Source of the DNA: Bacteroidales bacterium UBA1309
GTDB lineage: Bacteria; Bacteroidota; Bacteroidia; Bacteroidales; Dysgonomonadaceae
Assembly (NCBI GenBank): GCA_002307185.1
Contig: DBTT01000038.1
Location: 62,001-126,000, forward strand
Length of the DNA stretch: 64,000 nt
Reading direction: 5' to 3'
In this document: piece by piece, positions 42,775 through 52,434 of the stretch
Layout: every line of letters begins with the position of its first letter
Position numbering within the stretch: the first letter of the stretch is position 1
The notes under the pieces: generated by a model
Told to the model about the DNA's origin: nothing
Seen by the model: only the letters and a program-made list of their open reading frames with translations
The model's database searches: none
Program-made: the position numbers and the translations under genes

Positions 42775-43109
42775 TAGGTAACCATCCTTTTTTCCCATAC
42801 ATGCGTTTATCTTCCGGCTATTGATCTAATTCTGTGGTGGAATACCATCTGCAGGGCGGAATCGCTGCTTCATTTTCAGGGTTGTGAACGGCAAAAGTTG
42901 TTTGTGGATTTTCTCTCCTACAACTGTTTCGCTCTTCTCAATTCTTCCCGCAATATAACCGTATTGCAATAATTTTTTAATTGTTTTTTCATCACACATC
43001 TCTTCTTGGTGTGTCAAAAAAGTATTATTTTTTTATTTAATGTCGGATTAGTGTATGAAATTACATTTATTAATTTGCTATAAAACAGAATTTTATATTA
43101 TAACTAAAA
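42775..43109. other. Intergenic region between araC and susC promoter
   Basis: About 335 bp. A 63-codon minus-strand frame (42826-43017) has no recognisable features and I do not call it. A GTGTCA at 43011-43016 is a further copy of the motif repeated at 43111 and 43132. The rest is AT-rich. Confidence 0.35.
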
Positions 43110-43137
43110 AGTGTCACTTAAAGGTAAAATAGTGTCA
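43110..43137 (+). promoter_or_regulatory. Putative AraC operator: tandem AGTGTCA repeats
   Basis: AGTGTCA occurs at 43110-43116 and again at 43131-43137, 21 bp apart, i.e. two helical turns. The second copy covers the -33 position of the susC promoter, where the TTTG is missing. Tandem direct repeats one or two turns apart that overlap the upstream promoter element are typical of AraC-family activators, so this is a good candidate binding site for the adjacent regulator. Confidence 0.5.
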
Positions 43138-43158
43138 GTATATGCCAATGTAAGATAC

Positions 43159-43166
43159 TATTTTTG
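43159..43166 (+). promoter_or_regulatory. susC promoter -7 element
   Basis: TATTTTTG is an exact TAnnTTTG match 61 nt before the susC ATG. No TTTG stands at -33, which suits an activator-dependent promoter. Confidence 0.6.
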
Positions 43167-43227
43167 ACATAGTGAAATTCTGTTTAATTGTGAAGTCCTA
43201 ATTAATAATAACGGTTAATCTTAAACT

Positions 43228-46200
43228 ATGAAAAGATTATTTTTTATCTTACTCTTATTCTGTGCGATACCTCCCAGCTTGATGCTTGCACAAGAAGTGC
43301 AAATCACTGGTGTTGTCACAGATGCTTCAGACGGTTCCCCTATTATTGGCGCTACAGTGCTTAGCTCTTCGAAAAAGGGAACGGCCACCGATCTCAACGG
43401 GCGATATATTATCTCTGCAAAGAAAGGGGAAACTCTTACTTTCTCATATCTGGGCATGGAAACCAAATCCGTGAAAGTGGACTCGCGCACAAGGATTGAT
43501 GTTGCTCTGAACGAAAACAATTCCGTGCTGAACGAGGTAGTGGTGGTTGGTTATGGCACCATGAAGAAACGAGATCTTTCAGGTGCAGTCGGGCAAATCA
43601 AAGCCGAAGACTTGATGAAAGGCAATCCTTCGGATTTTGGGCAAGGACTGCAAGGCAAAATGGCGGGTGTGACTATCAATCAAAACGATGGTGCTCCAGG
43701 AGCCGGATTGAGTATCACCGTGCGTGGAGCCAACTCCATCACAACAGGCACTCAACCTTTATATGTTGTCGATGGCATACCTTTTGATGTGGCAACAATG
43801 CCAACGAGTGATGCCAATGAGAATAATAATCAGACGAATAATCCATTGTCTTTTATTAATCCGCACGATATCCAATCGATTGAAGTATTGAAAGATGCCT
43901 CGGCTACCGCCATCTATGGCTCACGTGGAGCCAACGGCGTGATACTCATCACCACCAAACGGGGAGAAGTCGGAAAAGACAAAGTACAGTTTTCATCCAA
44001 CTTTTCCGTGTCTTCTGTGGGCAAGAAAGTGAAGATGTTGGATGCGGAGACTTATGCCAATTACATCAATGAAGAAACAATCAACAGCTACAATTATTCT
44101 GGCAAGACCTATACCTCCTTGCCGTACCCTGGAGTATGGAACTATACTTATGACACGAATACGGGGGCAGTTCTTACTAATTCTGGTACTTATATGCCTG
44201 CTCCATCAGATTATAGCAATACGGGGACTTACACCGATCAATATGGTAATTCCACGATTGTGGACAAAGCTGATTGGCAAGATTTGATATATCAGAAAGG
44301 TTTTTCCCAAGAATATAACCTGAGTGTTAATGGGGGATCGGATAAAGGATGGCATGCATATTCGGGAAACTACTTGGATCAAGAAGGTATTATAAAAAAC
44401 ACAGGTTTTACACGTTATAGCTTGCGGGCAAACATTGGACGTCATGTTACCAATTGGTTGGAGATAGGGTTGAACACGAGCTACACACATACGTTGACCA
44501 ACTTTACGAAGACAAATGCTTATGATTACGGGATAATGCGTTCTGCATTGTTGTTTCCTCCGACATATGGCCCTAGTATGGACACGAATACAGAAGCCAA
44601 CTTAAGCTGGTTGGCTGCCAATCCGTATGCTTATGTAAGCTCTGCTGTGGATGAACTAAAGTCGATCAGTGTATTTAATTCTTCTTATGCAGAGATCAAG
44701 TTATTCCCATTCCTGAAGTTTAGACAAAATCTTGGCCTCTCCTACAATAGCAACAACCGTGGTACCTATTATGGGCGTCGTACTCAAGAAGGTTCATCGA
44801 CCTCAAATATTAATGGAAAAGCAGGTCAAAGTTATTCCGACTGGGAGCATCTAACTGCCGAATCATTGTTGAGCTTTGAAAAAACCTTCGGGATTCACAG
44901 CCTCAATGCTGTATTCGGGTTCACTGCGGAAAATGGAAAAGGATCATGGAACTCGATCACGGTGACAGGGTTTCCTGACGATTACACAACGTATAAGGAT
45001 TTGAGCCGCGGAACAACAGTTTTGACTCCTAAAAGCGGGACTTCCAAGCAGGCTCTTGTTTCTTTATTGGGACGTGTCAATTATGTATTAAAGGACAAAT
45101 ATATCTTCACGACATCCATCCGTAGGGATGGTTCCAGCAGGTTCTCGGATAACCATAAATGGGCTAACTTTCTTTCTGGGGCGTTTGGCTGGAGAGCTTC
45201 TGAAGAGACTTTTATCAAGAATCTTAATATATTTAGCAATTTGAAACTGCGAACAAGTTACGGTGAAACAGGTAACCAAGGTATTTCAATTTACCGGACA
45301 ATTCAGTTGCTGGAACCTTCCAATTATGTATTTGGCGGGACATTGGCAAGTGGTTCTGCTGAAATAGCTTCCAGAGGGCCGGTTTCTCCGGATGTGCGTT
45401 GGGAGACTACACGTCAAATAAATGCCGGCATTGATTTCGGATTTCTTGACAACCGGTTTAGTTTGACTGCAGATTATTATCGCAAAAAGACGGACGATCT
45501 TCTTCAGGAAGCATTGATCGCACCATCAAATGGATTTTCTACCATAATGACCAATAGAGGAGCAGTCGTAAATCAAGGCTGGGAGTTCACTGGGAATTTT
45601 GCCGTCGTGCAGAATAAATCTTTCACATGGAATGTGTCGGCAAACATCTCTTTCAACACGAATAAAATAGAAGGATTGGATTCAGACAAATTTGCCGCAT
45701 CGCTTTGGTATAGTGCCGGTAGCGTGTTTATTCAACGGAATGGTTATCCTATGACATCAATCTATGGCTATGTGGAAGATGGCTTATACAAGAATGAGGC
45801 TGAAGTTAGAGCCGACAAGCAATATGCAAATTCAACTGAGGCAACTGTTAAAGCCAAAGTTGGAGAAATAAAGTATCGTGATTTGAACGATGATGGTGCA
45901 ATTACAACAGCCGACCAGACAATTATTGGCAACACAAACCCTGATTTTATCTATGGGATTACGAACAGTTTCTCATTCAAAAACTTTACGCTAAGTTTCT
46001 TGCTCCAGGGAAGCCAGGGAAATGACATTTTCAATGGGAACTTGCTAGACATGCAAGTGGCCAATATCGGCAATATCCCTGAGTTCATATACAATAGCCG
46101 CTTCACAGAGGCAAATGCCGAAAATGCCAAATGGCCGAAAGCGATAGCCTCTTATGACCGCACGATGCTTGTCTCAAACCGCTATGTGGAAGATGGATCT

Positions 46201-46437
46201 TACCTCAAGTTGAAATCGTTGAACATGGGATACACTTGGAAACCGAAGAACTTCATTAAGGGAATTGATGCGGTCAATTTGAGCATGACTGCGACGAATC
46301 TCTTTACGATTACCAATTATAGCTGGTTTGACCCCGATGTAAATGCTTTTGGTTCAGATGCTACCCGCAAAGGGGTAGATATCTATTCCTATCCGAGTTC
46401 CCGTACCTTTTCTTTCGGGTTGAGAGTCGATTTCTAA
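43228..46437 (+). CDS. SusC-like TonB-dependent outer-membrane transporter
   Basis: This 1069-residue SusC-type outer membrane barrel imports oligosaccharides with energy from TonB. A signal peptide ends near residue 21. A carboxypeptidase-regulatory-like domain follows (about 24-105: QITGVVTDASDGSPIIGATV), then the VVVVGYGTMKKRDLSGAV Ton-box region and plug with LYVVDGIPF and SATAIYGSRGANGVILITTK. The long C-terminal barrel is complete, ending in an aromatic residue (FGLRVDF). It pairs with the SusD gene 22 nt downstream. Substrate inferred from the neighbouring enzymes: manno- or glucomanno-oligosaccharides. Confidence 0.96.
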   Translation: MKRLFFILLLFCAIPPSLMLAQEVQITGVVTDASDGSPIIGATVLSSSKKGTATDLNGRYIISAKKGETLTFSYLGMETKSVKVDSRTRIDVALNENNSVLNEVVVVGYGTMKKRDLSGAVGQIKAEDLMKGNPSDFGQGLQGKMAGVTINQNDGAPGAGLSITVRGANSITTGTQPLYVVDGIPFDVATMPTSDANENNNQTNNPLSFINPHDIQSIEVLKDASATAIYGSRGANGVILITTKRGEVGKDKVQFSSNFSVSSVGKKVKMLDAETYANYINEETINSYNYSGKTYTSLPYPGVWNYTYDTNTGAVLTNSGTYMPAPSDYSNTGTYTDQYGNSTIVDKADWQDLIYQKGFSQEYNLSVNGGSDKGWHAYSGNYLDQEGIIKNTGFTRYSLRANIGRHVTNWLEIGLNTSYTHTLTNFTKTNAYDYGIMRSALLFPPTYGPSMDTNTEANLSWLAANPYAYVSSAVDELKSISVFNSSYAEIKLFPFLKFRQNLGLSYNSNNRGTYYGRRTQEGSSTSNINGKAGQSYSDWEHLTAESLLSFEKTFGIHSLNAVFGFTAENGKGSWNSITVTGFPDDYTTYKDLSRGTTVLTPKSGTSKQALVSLLGRVNYVLKDKYIFTTSIRRDGSSRFSDNHKWANFLSGAFGWRASEETFIKNLNIFSNLKLRTSYGETGNQGISIYRTIQLLEPSNYVFGGTLASGSAEIASRGPVSPDVRWETTRQINAGIDFGFLDNRFSLTADYYRKKTDDLLQEALIAPSNGFSTIMTNRGAVVNQGWEFTGNFAVVQNKSFTWNVSANISFNTNKIEGLDSDKFAASLWYSAGSVFIQRNGYPMTSIYGYVEDGLYKNEAEVRADKQYANSTEATVKAKVGEIKYRDLNDDGAITTADQTIIGNTNPDFIYGITNSFSFKNFTLSFLLQGSQGNDIFNGNLLDMQVANIGNIPEFIYNSRFTEANAENAKWPKAIASYDRTMLVSNRYVEDGSYLKLKSLNMGYTWKPKNFIKGIDAVNLSMTATNLFTITNYSWFDPDVNAFGSDATRKGVDIYSYPSSRTFSFGLRVDF

Positions 46438-46459
46438 TAATCTAATATTGTTGATAACT

Positions 46460-48211
46460 ATGAAATACGTAAAAATATATATCGCAGTTGCAGTCCTGAT
46501 GGTAAGTGTTGTGTCGTTTACTTCCTGCAATGATTTTTTAAAAGAAAAGCCCGAAAGTAGCATCGGCCCCGATGATGTCGGTGATTCGGACGATGCCGTT
46601 GATGTCTGGGTGACAGGTGTGTATAACAAGTGGTTGAATACTGCTTTTCTATACGATCAGTTTCCGTTGGTGCTGGAAAAGGATAACGATTATACATCAG
46701 GCCCCGACTGGGCAATGGCGTATCTAGGAGCAGGGAATTTCCAAAATACGGCCTCTGAATGTGATGTCATGTGGGAAAACCTGTATCAGCTGATTGAACG
46801 GAGTAACTTCGCTATCAAGTACATTTCAGCGATGACTAATGCCACAGAAAGTTACAAGAACAACGCACTTGGAGAATTGTACTTTCAAAAAGCCTTTGCC
46901 TTCTTTCTCCTGACCAGGGCTTATGGCGAAATACCTCTTCCTCTAAAAGCTGTCACTGACGGTGAAGATATGAACTTGCCGCGCGAATCCATCCCAAATG
47001 TGTATGCGGAAATCATCTCTTTGCTTGAGGAGGCTGCATCCTTAATGTACACCATAGACAACTCGGCATACCAGAAAGGCCACGTCTCTGCGGGAACCGC
47101 TGCCGGCCTTTTGGCTAAAGTATATGCCACCATGGCCTCGGGTTCCCTGAGTAATGCCCAAATGACAGTGCGCACGGGGACGGCAACTTCTACCAACGGA
47201 GATGAGGTCACTCTGACATTACCTGTTTCAAAGACATTCACCAAAGATGTGGTGGAAGGCTATGAATCTTTTGATACACAAGCATGTTATACGAATGCCG
47301 CCAAATGGGCAAAGGCAGTGATGGATGGAGATTATGGCAGTTATTCTTTGCTCTCGTATAGTAATTTATGGAATAAATCTTACCGCTACGCATCAGAATT
47401 TATGTTTTCCATTGAAACTGTTTCTGGAAACAGCGACTATCACATGGGGGTAGGTTTGTATTACAATGGAGTCTATAATTCTTCCAGTAGGATTACAACA
47501 GGCCATTGGCTAGGGAATCGCTATCATTGGTATGCCTTGTTCGACTCGGATGACTACCGCATTGTGGACGGCGTCCAGCACCGCTGGGTAAATGAATACC
47601 AAGCATCATACAACGGAGGCTTCTATTACCCGAATAATGCTGAATACACGTTGAAGGCTACCGGTTACGATGCAAGTGGCAATAAAGTTGCCGATCCTGT
47701 ATCCCCATACAATGACGGTCTTAGTTATGGATATAATCTTGGTTACGAATGTCTGGCTTTCACCACCAAATATGCCGATGTGACCGACAACACCACCAAA
47801 GATCAGGATGCTCCTTGGCCTTTCTTGCGCTATGCAGATGTAGTTCTGGTTTATGCAGAAGCTCAAAACGAACTGGGTAATTCAGGTGATGCAATTACTG
47901 CGCTTAACTTGATAAGGGCAAGAGCCAATGCCACTTTGGCAACAACAACTGGTGATGGGGCATTGACAACTCAGCTGGCCATCCGTTCTGCCATTTTTGA
48001 AGAACGTGCCAAAGAATTGGCTTGCGAAGGTGACCGCCGTTGGGATTTATTGCGCTGGGGTATTTACCTGCAGGCGATGAACGCCATCGGAGGATATGAC
48101 GAATCGGGTGTTTACAAAACTCGTACATCCAAGCACCTTTTGTATCCATTGCCAACCGATGAAGTCAATGCGAATTCTTCGATTACGACGAACAACCCTG
48201 GTTGGAACTAA
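46460..48211 (+). CDS. SusD-like surface glycan-binding lipoprotein
   Basis: This 583-residue SusD/RagB protein sits on the outer face of the outer membrane as the lid of the SusC channel. The signal peptide has a lipobox ending SFTSC with Cys23 and an acidic stretch soon after. The helical TPR scaffold includes YFQKAFAFFLLTRAYGEIPL, and the C-terminal domain has RYADVVLVYAEAQNELG and GDRRWDLLRWG, which are typical. The start at ATG 46460 is preferred to an upstream TTG. Sugar specificity cannot be read directly; context says mannan. Confidence 0.95.
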   Translation: MKYVKIYIAVAVLMVSVVSFTSCNDFLKEKPESSIGPDDVGDSDDAVDVWVTGVYNKWLNTAFLYDQFPLVLEKDNDYTSGPDWAMAYLGAGNFQNTASECDVMWENLYQLIERSNFAIKYISAMTNATESYKNNALGELYFQKAFAFFLLTRAYGEIPLPLKAVTDGEDMNLPRESIPNVYAEIISLLEEAASLMYTIDNSAYQKGHVSAGTAAGLLAKVYATMASGSLSNAQMTVRTGTATSTNGDEVTLTLPVSKTFTKDVVEGYESFDTQACYTNAAKWAKAVMDGDYGSYSLLSYSNLWNKSYRYASEFMFSIETVSGNSDYHMGVGLYYNGVYNSSSRITTGHWLGNRYHWYALFDSDDYRIVDGVQHRWVNEYQASYNGGFYYPNNAEYTLKATGYDASGNKVADPVSPYNDGLSYGYNLGYECLAFTTKYADVTDNTTKDQDAPWPFLRYADVVLVYAEAQNELGNSGDAITALNLIRARANATLATTTGDGALTTQLAIRSAIFEERAKELACEGDRRWDLLRWGIYLQAMNAIGGYDESGVYKTRTSKHLLYPLPTDEVNANSSITTNNPGWN

Positions 48212-48243
48212 CGACAATAATTTTAATCCAAAAAAAGCATATT

Positions 48244-49431
48244 ATGAAACTATATGATATAAAAACAGGGGCTTTGCTTTTGATGATGCTTGTCGGCTTG
48301 GCTTCCTGCCAAGAGATCGTGACTTACAACGATGGCTACGATGACGGGATGACTTCGACCGGAGTTCCCACGATCACATACATTTATGAAGTGGGAGATA
48401 CCGCCTTGACCACTCCTATCACAGAAGGAGACTTGAAAGACATGATCCATGTTACTGGAACCAACTTGAGCAATGTGAAAAAGATTTTGCTCAACGACGT
48501 GGAGGTGCCTCTAAATACGGTTTATGCAAAAGCAAAAGATTCCTATTTCCCGATTCCTCGTGTAGTACCCGGAGAGATTACAAACAAGTTGGTATATACG
48601 ACAGAATTAGGCGAAGTGACATATGATTTCACGGTGAATGTGCCGGATGTAGAAATAACCGGCTTGGCCAACGAATTCGCAATGCCCGGGGATACGGTGC
48701 AGGTGAAAGGCGATTTCTTCGACTTATACGGTTTCACCACCGATGGCTCTGGAACAGCAACCGTCACGATGGATGGAAAGGCCGTGGCCGTGGATTCTTT
48801 GACCGAGGATTATATGTCGGTGATCATACCTTCGGATGCCGCCGATAATTCAGTCATTGCATTTACCTATACGGATAAAACGGGAACTACCATGACCACG
48901 AATCTTCCATATCGCCAGACTCAAACATTGATTTGGCCGGACTTGGCCAATTACAGCCAATATGGATTGTGGGCAGGAACAAGTAATATCGTGGATGGCA
49001 CAGGTACTGGCCAGCCGGAAGCCCTGTATGGTTCTTATGTCCGTGTGACGGGAAGTTACAGCGCCTGGTCGTGGAACAACCTGCCATGTGGTGGATTTAA
49101 TCTCTCCAATGCCGATGCGGTAGCGAATCCGGGCAATTATTATTTCAAATTTGAGGTTAATTCAGCGACAAGTTATCCTTTTTATGATTCTGGCAGTTTT
49201 GGATACCTTTTCCAGTTGAACAGCCCTACGTCGTATGCATGGAATCCTTCTTCCGAGTCAAGTTACAACACGTATGGAAAATGGAAGACGATCCAAATTC
49301 CACTAACATCTGTGGCAAATGCTGGTCTTTCATTAGGTTGGACTAATTTCTACTTCATTCTTCAGCCCAACAGTGATTGGAGCGTGCAGCACAATTTTGC
49401 CAACTTCCGTATAGAGAAAAAGACATTTTAA
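48244..49431 (+). CDS. Surface glycan-binding lipoprotein (SGBP-B position)
   Basis: This 395-residue lipoprotein (lipobox ending LASC, Cys22) occupies the place of SusE/SusF after SusD. The middle shows repeated beta-rich modules of IPT/TIG type (MIHVTGTNLSNVKKILLNDV, EITGLANEFAMPGDTVQVKG), and the C-terminal part, with many aromatic residues (SWNNLPCGGF, YYFKFEVNSAT, WNPSSESSYNTYGKW), looks like a glycan-binding beta-sandwich. Such proteins hold polysaccharide at the cell surface for the enzymes. The ATG at 48244 is preferred to the open frame from 48202, which overlaps susD. Binding to mannan is inference. Confidence 0.85.
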   Translation: MKLYDIKTGALLLMMLVGLASCQEIVTYNDGYDDGMTSTGVPTITYIYEVGDTALTTPITEGDLKDMIHVTGTNLSNVKKILLNDVEVPLNTVYAKAKDSYFPIPRVVPGEITNKLVYTTELGEVTYDFTVNVPDVEITGLANEFAMPGDTVQVKGDFFDLYGFTTDGSGTATVTMDGKAVAVDSLTEDYMSVIIPSDAADNSVIAFTYTDKTGTTMTTNLPYRQTQTLIWPDLANYSQYGLWAGTSNIVDGTGTGQPEALYGSYVRVTGSYSAWSWNNLPCGGFNLSNADAVANPGNYYFKFEVNSATSYPFYDSGSFGYLFQLNSPTSYAWNPSSESSYNTYGKWKTIQIPLTSVANAGLSLGWTNFYFILQPNSDWSVQHNFANFRIEKKTF

Positions 49432-49450
49432 AATCAATAGCAAGTCATTG

Positions 49451-49472
49451 CGGCGGCATAAATGTGCCGCCG
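49451..49472 (+). other. GC-rich intercistronic hairpin
   Basis: A perfect 8-bp stem CGGCGGCA (49451-49458) and TGCCGCCG (49465-49472), loop TAAATG, lies in the 70-nt gap between the SGBP and GH26 genes. It is not followed by a T run, so it looks like an RNA processing or stability element rather than a terminator. Confidence 0.5.
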
Positions 49473-49501
49473 TCCTGATTTACTGATTAATTTACACCAC
49501 C

Positions 49502-50881
49502 ATGCGATTGACTCAGGTTAAGGTTCTATATTTGGCTTTTCTTGTATTTCTTAGCACGGCTTGTTCCGGATCGGGAGACGACAATAGCGTCACCGACGAA
49601 ACAGCGCCACAGGTAAGTTCCACTTCGCCTGCAGCCTCTTCTGAAAGCACTGTGGCTGGCACAACAACTATATCAATCACATACGACGAGCCTATTTCGG
49701 TATTGTCGCCATCTTATGTGACTATCAACGGCACAAAAGTGGCACCCAAAGCATCTGGAAATGTTTTGTCATTCAGTTTTACGCTTGAAGCCAATACTTC
49801 CTATGCTGTCACTGTGGCATCTCCATCTGTGGAAGATGCTGCCGGAAATGTGGCGGCAACTTATAGCTTCAGCTTTACCACAGCTTTAGGCACTTCCGGA
49901 TTTAATGCTTCGGGTTTTTCGATCGCTTCCAGCCTTTGCACCCCAAGCCCATCATCTCAAGCAGCAAAGGTGTATGATTTCTTGAAGGAAAATTTTGGAA
50001 ACAAAATGATTTCGGGAACGATGGCCAATGTCAACTACAACATCGAAGAGGCGCAATGGGTGTATGACCAAACAGGAAAATGGCCTGCATTGACCTGCAT
50101 CGATTATCTCCACTTGATGTATTCTCCGGCCAACTGGATCGACTATTCCGACATCTCCATCCTGCAAAATTGGTGGAACAACAACGGTTTGGTGGCGGCC
50201 ATGTGGCATTGGAACGTGCCCAAAAGCGAAGGTTCCACAGACTATACTTTTGGCGTGGATACCCAGTTTAAAGCATCGAATGCAACGGTTGACGGCACAT
50301 GGGAAAACACTGTGGTGAAGGCCGATTTGGAAAAAATATCCGCTTATTTATTGTTGCTAAAAAATGCCGACATCCCCGTTATCTGGCGTCCTCTGCATGA
50401 AGCTTCGGGCAACATTTATCAATATACGGGAGGCACAGCCTGGTTTTGGTGGGGGAATGATGGGGCTGACGCCTACAAGAAGCTGTGGAAATATATGTTC
50501 GACTATTTTCAAGGAAAAGGGCTGAACAATTTGATCTGGGTGTGGACTACCGAAACCGCCGACAGTGATTTTTACCCTGGCGACGATTATGTCGATATCG
50601 TGGGGTGCGACATTTACCCAAGCAGCGATGTGCATGCTTCACAATCCGCTACGTTCAATAAGGTGCTTGGCATCACGAATAAAAAAATGATAACCTTGTC
50701 GGAATGTGGGGGAATTCCAAATCCAAACTTGATGTATGCCAACGGGGATATGTGGTCTTGGTTTATGCCTTGGTATGGCGATTACACCACCAGCGACACC
50801 CAAAATGGAGCTGCCTATTGGAAAACCATTATGTCGAACAGTTTGGTGGTCACGCGTGATCAGATGCCTTCATTGAAATAG
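49502..50881 (+). CDS. Surface endo-beta-1,4-mannanase, GH26 with N-terminal Ig-like domain
   Basis: This 459-residue lipoprotein has a lipobox ending STAC (Cys21) with an acidic DD soon after, the type of signal that exports lipoproteins to the cell surface in Bacteroidota. Residues about 32-127 form an Ig-like (Big_5/SbsA type) domain (VSSTSPAASSE, VEDAAGNVAATYSFSFTT). The GH26 barrel has the acid/base in WRPLHEASG (Glu300) and the nucleophile in TLSECGG (Glu401), with WFWWGNDG, a GH26 hallmark. It should cut mannan chains at the surface. Endo-action is inferred from its surface position and role. Confidence 0.92.
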   Translation: MRLTQVKVLYLAFLVFLSTACSGSGDDNSVTDETAPQVSSTSPAASSESTVAGTTTISITYDEPISVLSPSYVTINGTKVAPKASGNVLSFSFTLEANTSYAVTVASPSVEDAAGNVAATYSFSFTTALGTSGFNASGFSIASSLCTPSPSSQAAKVYDFLKENFGNKMISGTMANVNYNIEEAQWVYDQTGKWPALTCIDYLHLMYSPANWIDYSDISILQNWWNNNGLVAAMWHWNVPKSEGSTDYTFGVDTQFKASNATVDGTWENTVVKADLEKISAYLLLLKNADIPVIWRPLHEASGNIYQYTGGTAWFWWGNDGADAYKKLWKYMFDYFQGKGLNNLIWVWTTETADSDFYPGDDYVDIVGCDIYPSSDVHASQSATFNKVLGITNKKMITLSECGGIPNPNLMYANGDMWSWFMPWYGDYTTSDTQNGAAYWKTIMSNSLVVTRDQMPSLK

Positions 50882-50908
50882 AGTATTGAAATATAACTTC
50901 TAACAAAT

Positions 50909-52351
50909 ATGAAACGAACAATTATTGCTTTTTTGTCATTTTTCTCTTTGACTGTTTCAGCCCAATGGGCATTCCGATTGCCAGCAATCATCAGCAATCA
51001 TGCTGTTTTTCAACAATCGGCTAACGTCAAATTGTGGGGTTGGGCGCAAAGCGGAAGCACTGTGAAAATCTGTTGTAGCTGGAATCCATCGGATACCGTA
51101 AAAGCCGAACCAGGCAAAGATTGGACATGGGAAGCAGCTGTGAAAACACCGAAAGCAGGCGGACCTTATACTATCACCTTTATCAGCAGTACTCAGAAAG
51201 TCGTGGTTTCTGACATCCTGATTGGTGAAGTTTGGTTGTGTTCGGGCCAGTCAAACATGGAATATGCTTTCAACTGGGCTGCTGGTGTGTTGGATGCAGG
51301 AGATGCCGTTGCGAAATCAACAAACAACGAATTGCGCTATTTTCAATTGGCACACACCTATAGCAATTTTCCCGTTGAAAACTCCGATGGCGAATGGAAA
51401 ATCAGTTCGCCCGAAACGACTCCTTCCATGAGCGTGGCGGGTTATTTCTTTGGGAAAACCTTGAACCAACGGTTGAAAGTCCCCGTAGGGCTGATTGCCT
51501 CTTATTGGGGCGGAACGAGCGTACAGGCTTGGACACCTCAGGAAGTATATCAAAAAGATCCTGAATTGAAGAAGGCGGCAGATCGATTGAATCCTGTCAA
51601 TTGGAGTCCGGTGGAGCCATCCGTGATCTACAACTCCATGCTTTTCCCTTTAAAGAATTACCGCATTGCCGGAGCCATCTGGTATCAAGGCGAAGCTAAT
51701 ACAGAGCATCCCGAAGATTACGGGAAATTGTTCGAAGGATTGATTACCGGCTGGAGAGAAGCATTCGATAACGATTTTCCCTTCTACTATGTGCAAATTG
51801 CTCCGTGGAGCGGATATTGGGGAATCAGTTCGGCCTTGCTTCGCGAACAGCAGGAAAAAACATTGAAATTGCCCAAAACGGGACTAATCTCAGTGGCGGA
51901 TCTGGTGGACGACATATCGGATATTCATCCCCGAATTAAAAAGGAAGTGGGAATGCGATTAATCAACCTGGCTCTAACCGAGCAATACGGTGTGACGGGA
52001 TTGCAACCTTACTTTCCGAAATATGCAGGACATTCAATAAAGAAAGACAAAGTGACTATCTCGTTAAAATCATTAGGCAGGCTGACATGCAAGGCTAAAA
52101 CTCCGGCCAATTTCGAAATTTCAGGTGCAGACAAGAAATTCTATCCGGCTGTGGCGAAAATTGAAACGGATGGATCCATTGCCCTTTCTTCCAAATATGT
52201 AAAAGTTCCTGTTGCAGTTCGTTATTGCTTCACCAACGACGGTGTGCCTGACTTGTTCGATACCAATGGATTGCCTTTGCTGCCATTCAGGACAGACGAT
52301 TGGAATTCGGTTTTTACGGATAAAAAAAACAAAGATCACAATTATAAATAA
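50909..52351 (+). CDS. Sialate O-acetylesterase-like SGNH esterase
   Basis: This 480-residue secreted SGNH hydrolase of the sialate-O-acetylesterase (SASA/DUF303) family has a signal peptide ending near VSAQ. The catalytic Ser is Ser115 in CSGQSNMEY. The GxxN block is YQGEANTEHPEDY, and His340 in DISDIHPR completes the Ser-His set. In a mannan locus it most likely removes acetyl groups from mannose residues so that GH26 can act; no sialic-acid genes are nearby. It sits 27 nt after the GH26 gene. Which mannose position it deacetylates is unknown. Confidence 0.85.
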   Translation: MKRTIIAFLSFFSLTVSAQWAFRLPAIISNHAVFQQSANVKLWGWAQSGSTVKICCSWNPSDTVKAEPGKDWTWEAAVKTPKAGGPYTITFISSTQKVVVSDILIGEVWLCSGQSNMEYAFNWAAGVLDAGDAVAKSTNNELRYFQLAHTYSNFPVENSDGEWKISSPETTPSMSVAGYFFGKTLNQRLKVPVGLIASYWGGTSVQAWTPQEVYQKDPELKKAADRLNPVNWSPVEPSVIYNSMLFPLKNYRIAGAIWYQGEANTEHPEDYGKLFEGLITGWREAFDNDFPFYYVQIAPWSGYWGISSALLREQQEKTLKLPKTGLISVADLVDDISDIHPRIKKEVGMRLINLALTEQYGVTGLQPYFPKYAGHSIKKDKVTISLKSLGRLTCKAKTPANFEISGADKKFYPAVAKIETDGSIALSSKYVKVPVAVRYCFTNDGVPDLFDTNGLPLLPFRTDDWNSVFTDKKNKDHNYK

Positions 52352-52434
52352 ACTGTTTGATGCCAGTTGATCTTTATTTTTTAAGTAAAAACTGGTGATA
52401 AGAAAAGGATTGACTTATAAAGATATAAAACAAT

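Noticed and set aside
42826..43017. 63-codon minus-strand frame between araC and susC
   Set aside because: Short, no recognisable features, no promoter match. It could be real but nothing supports it.
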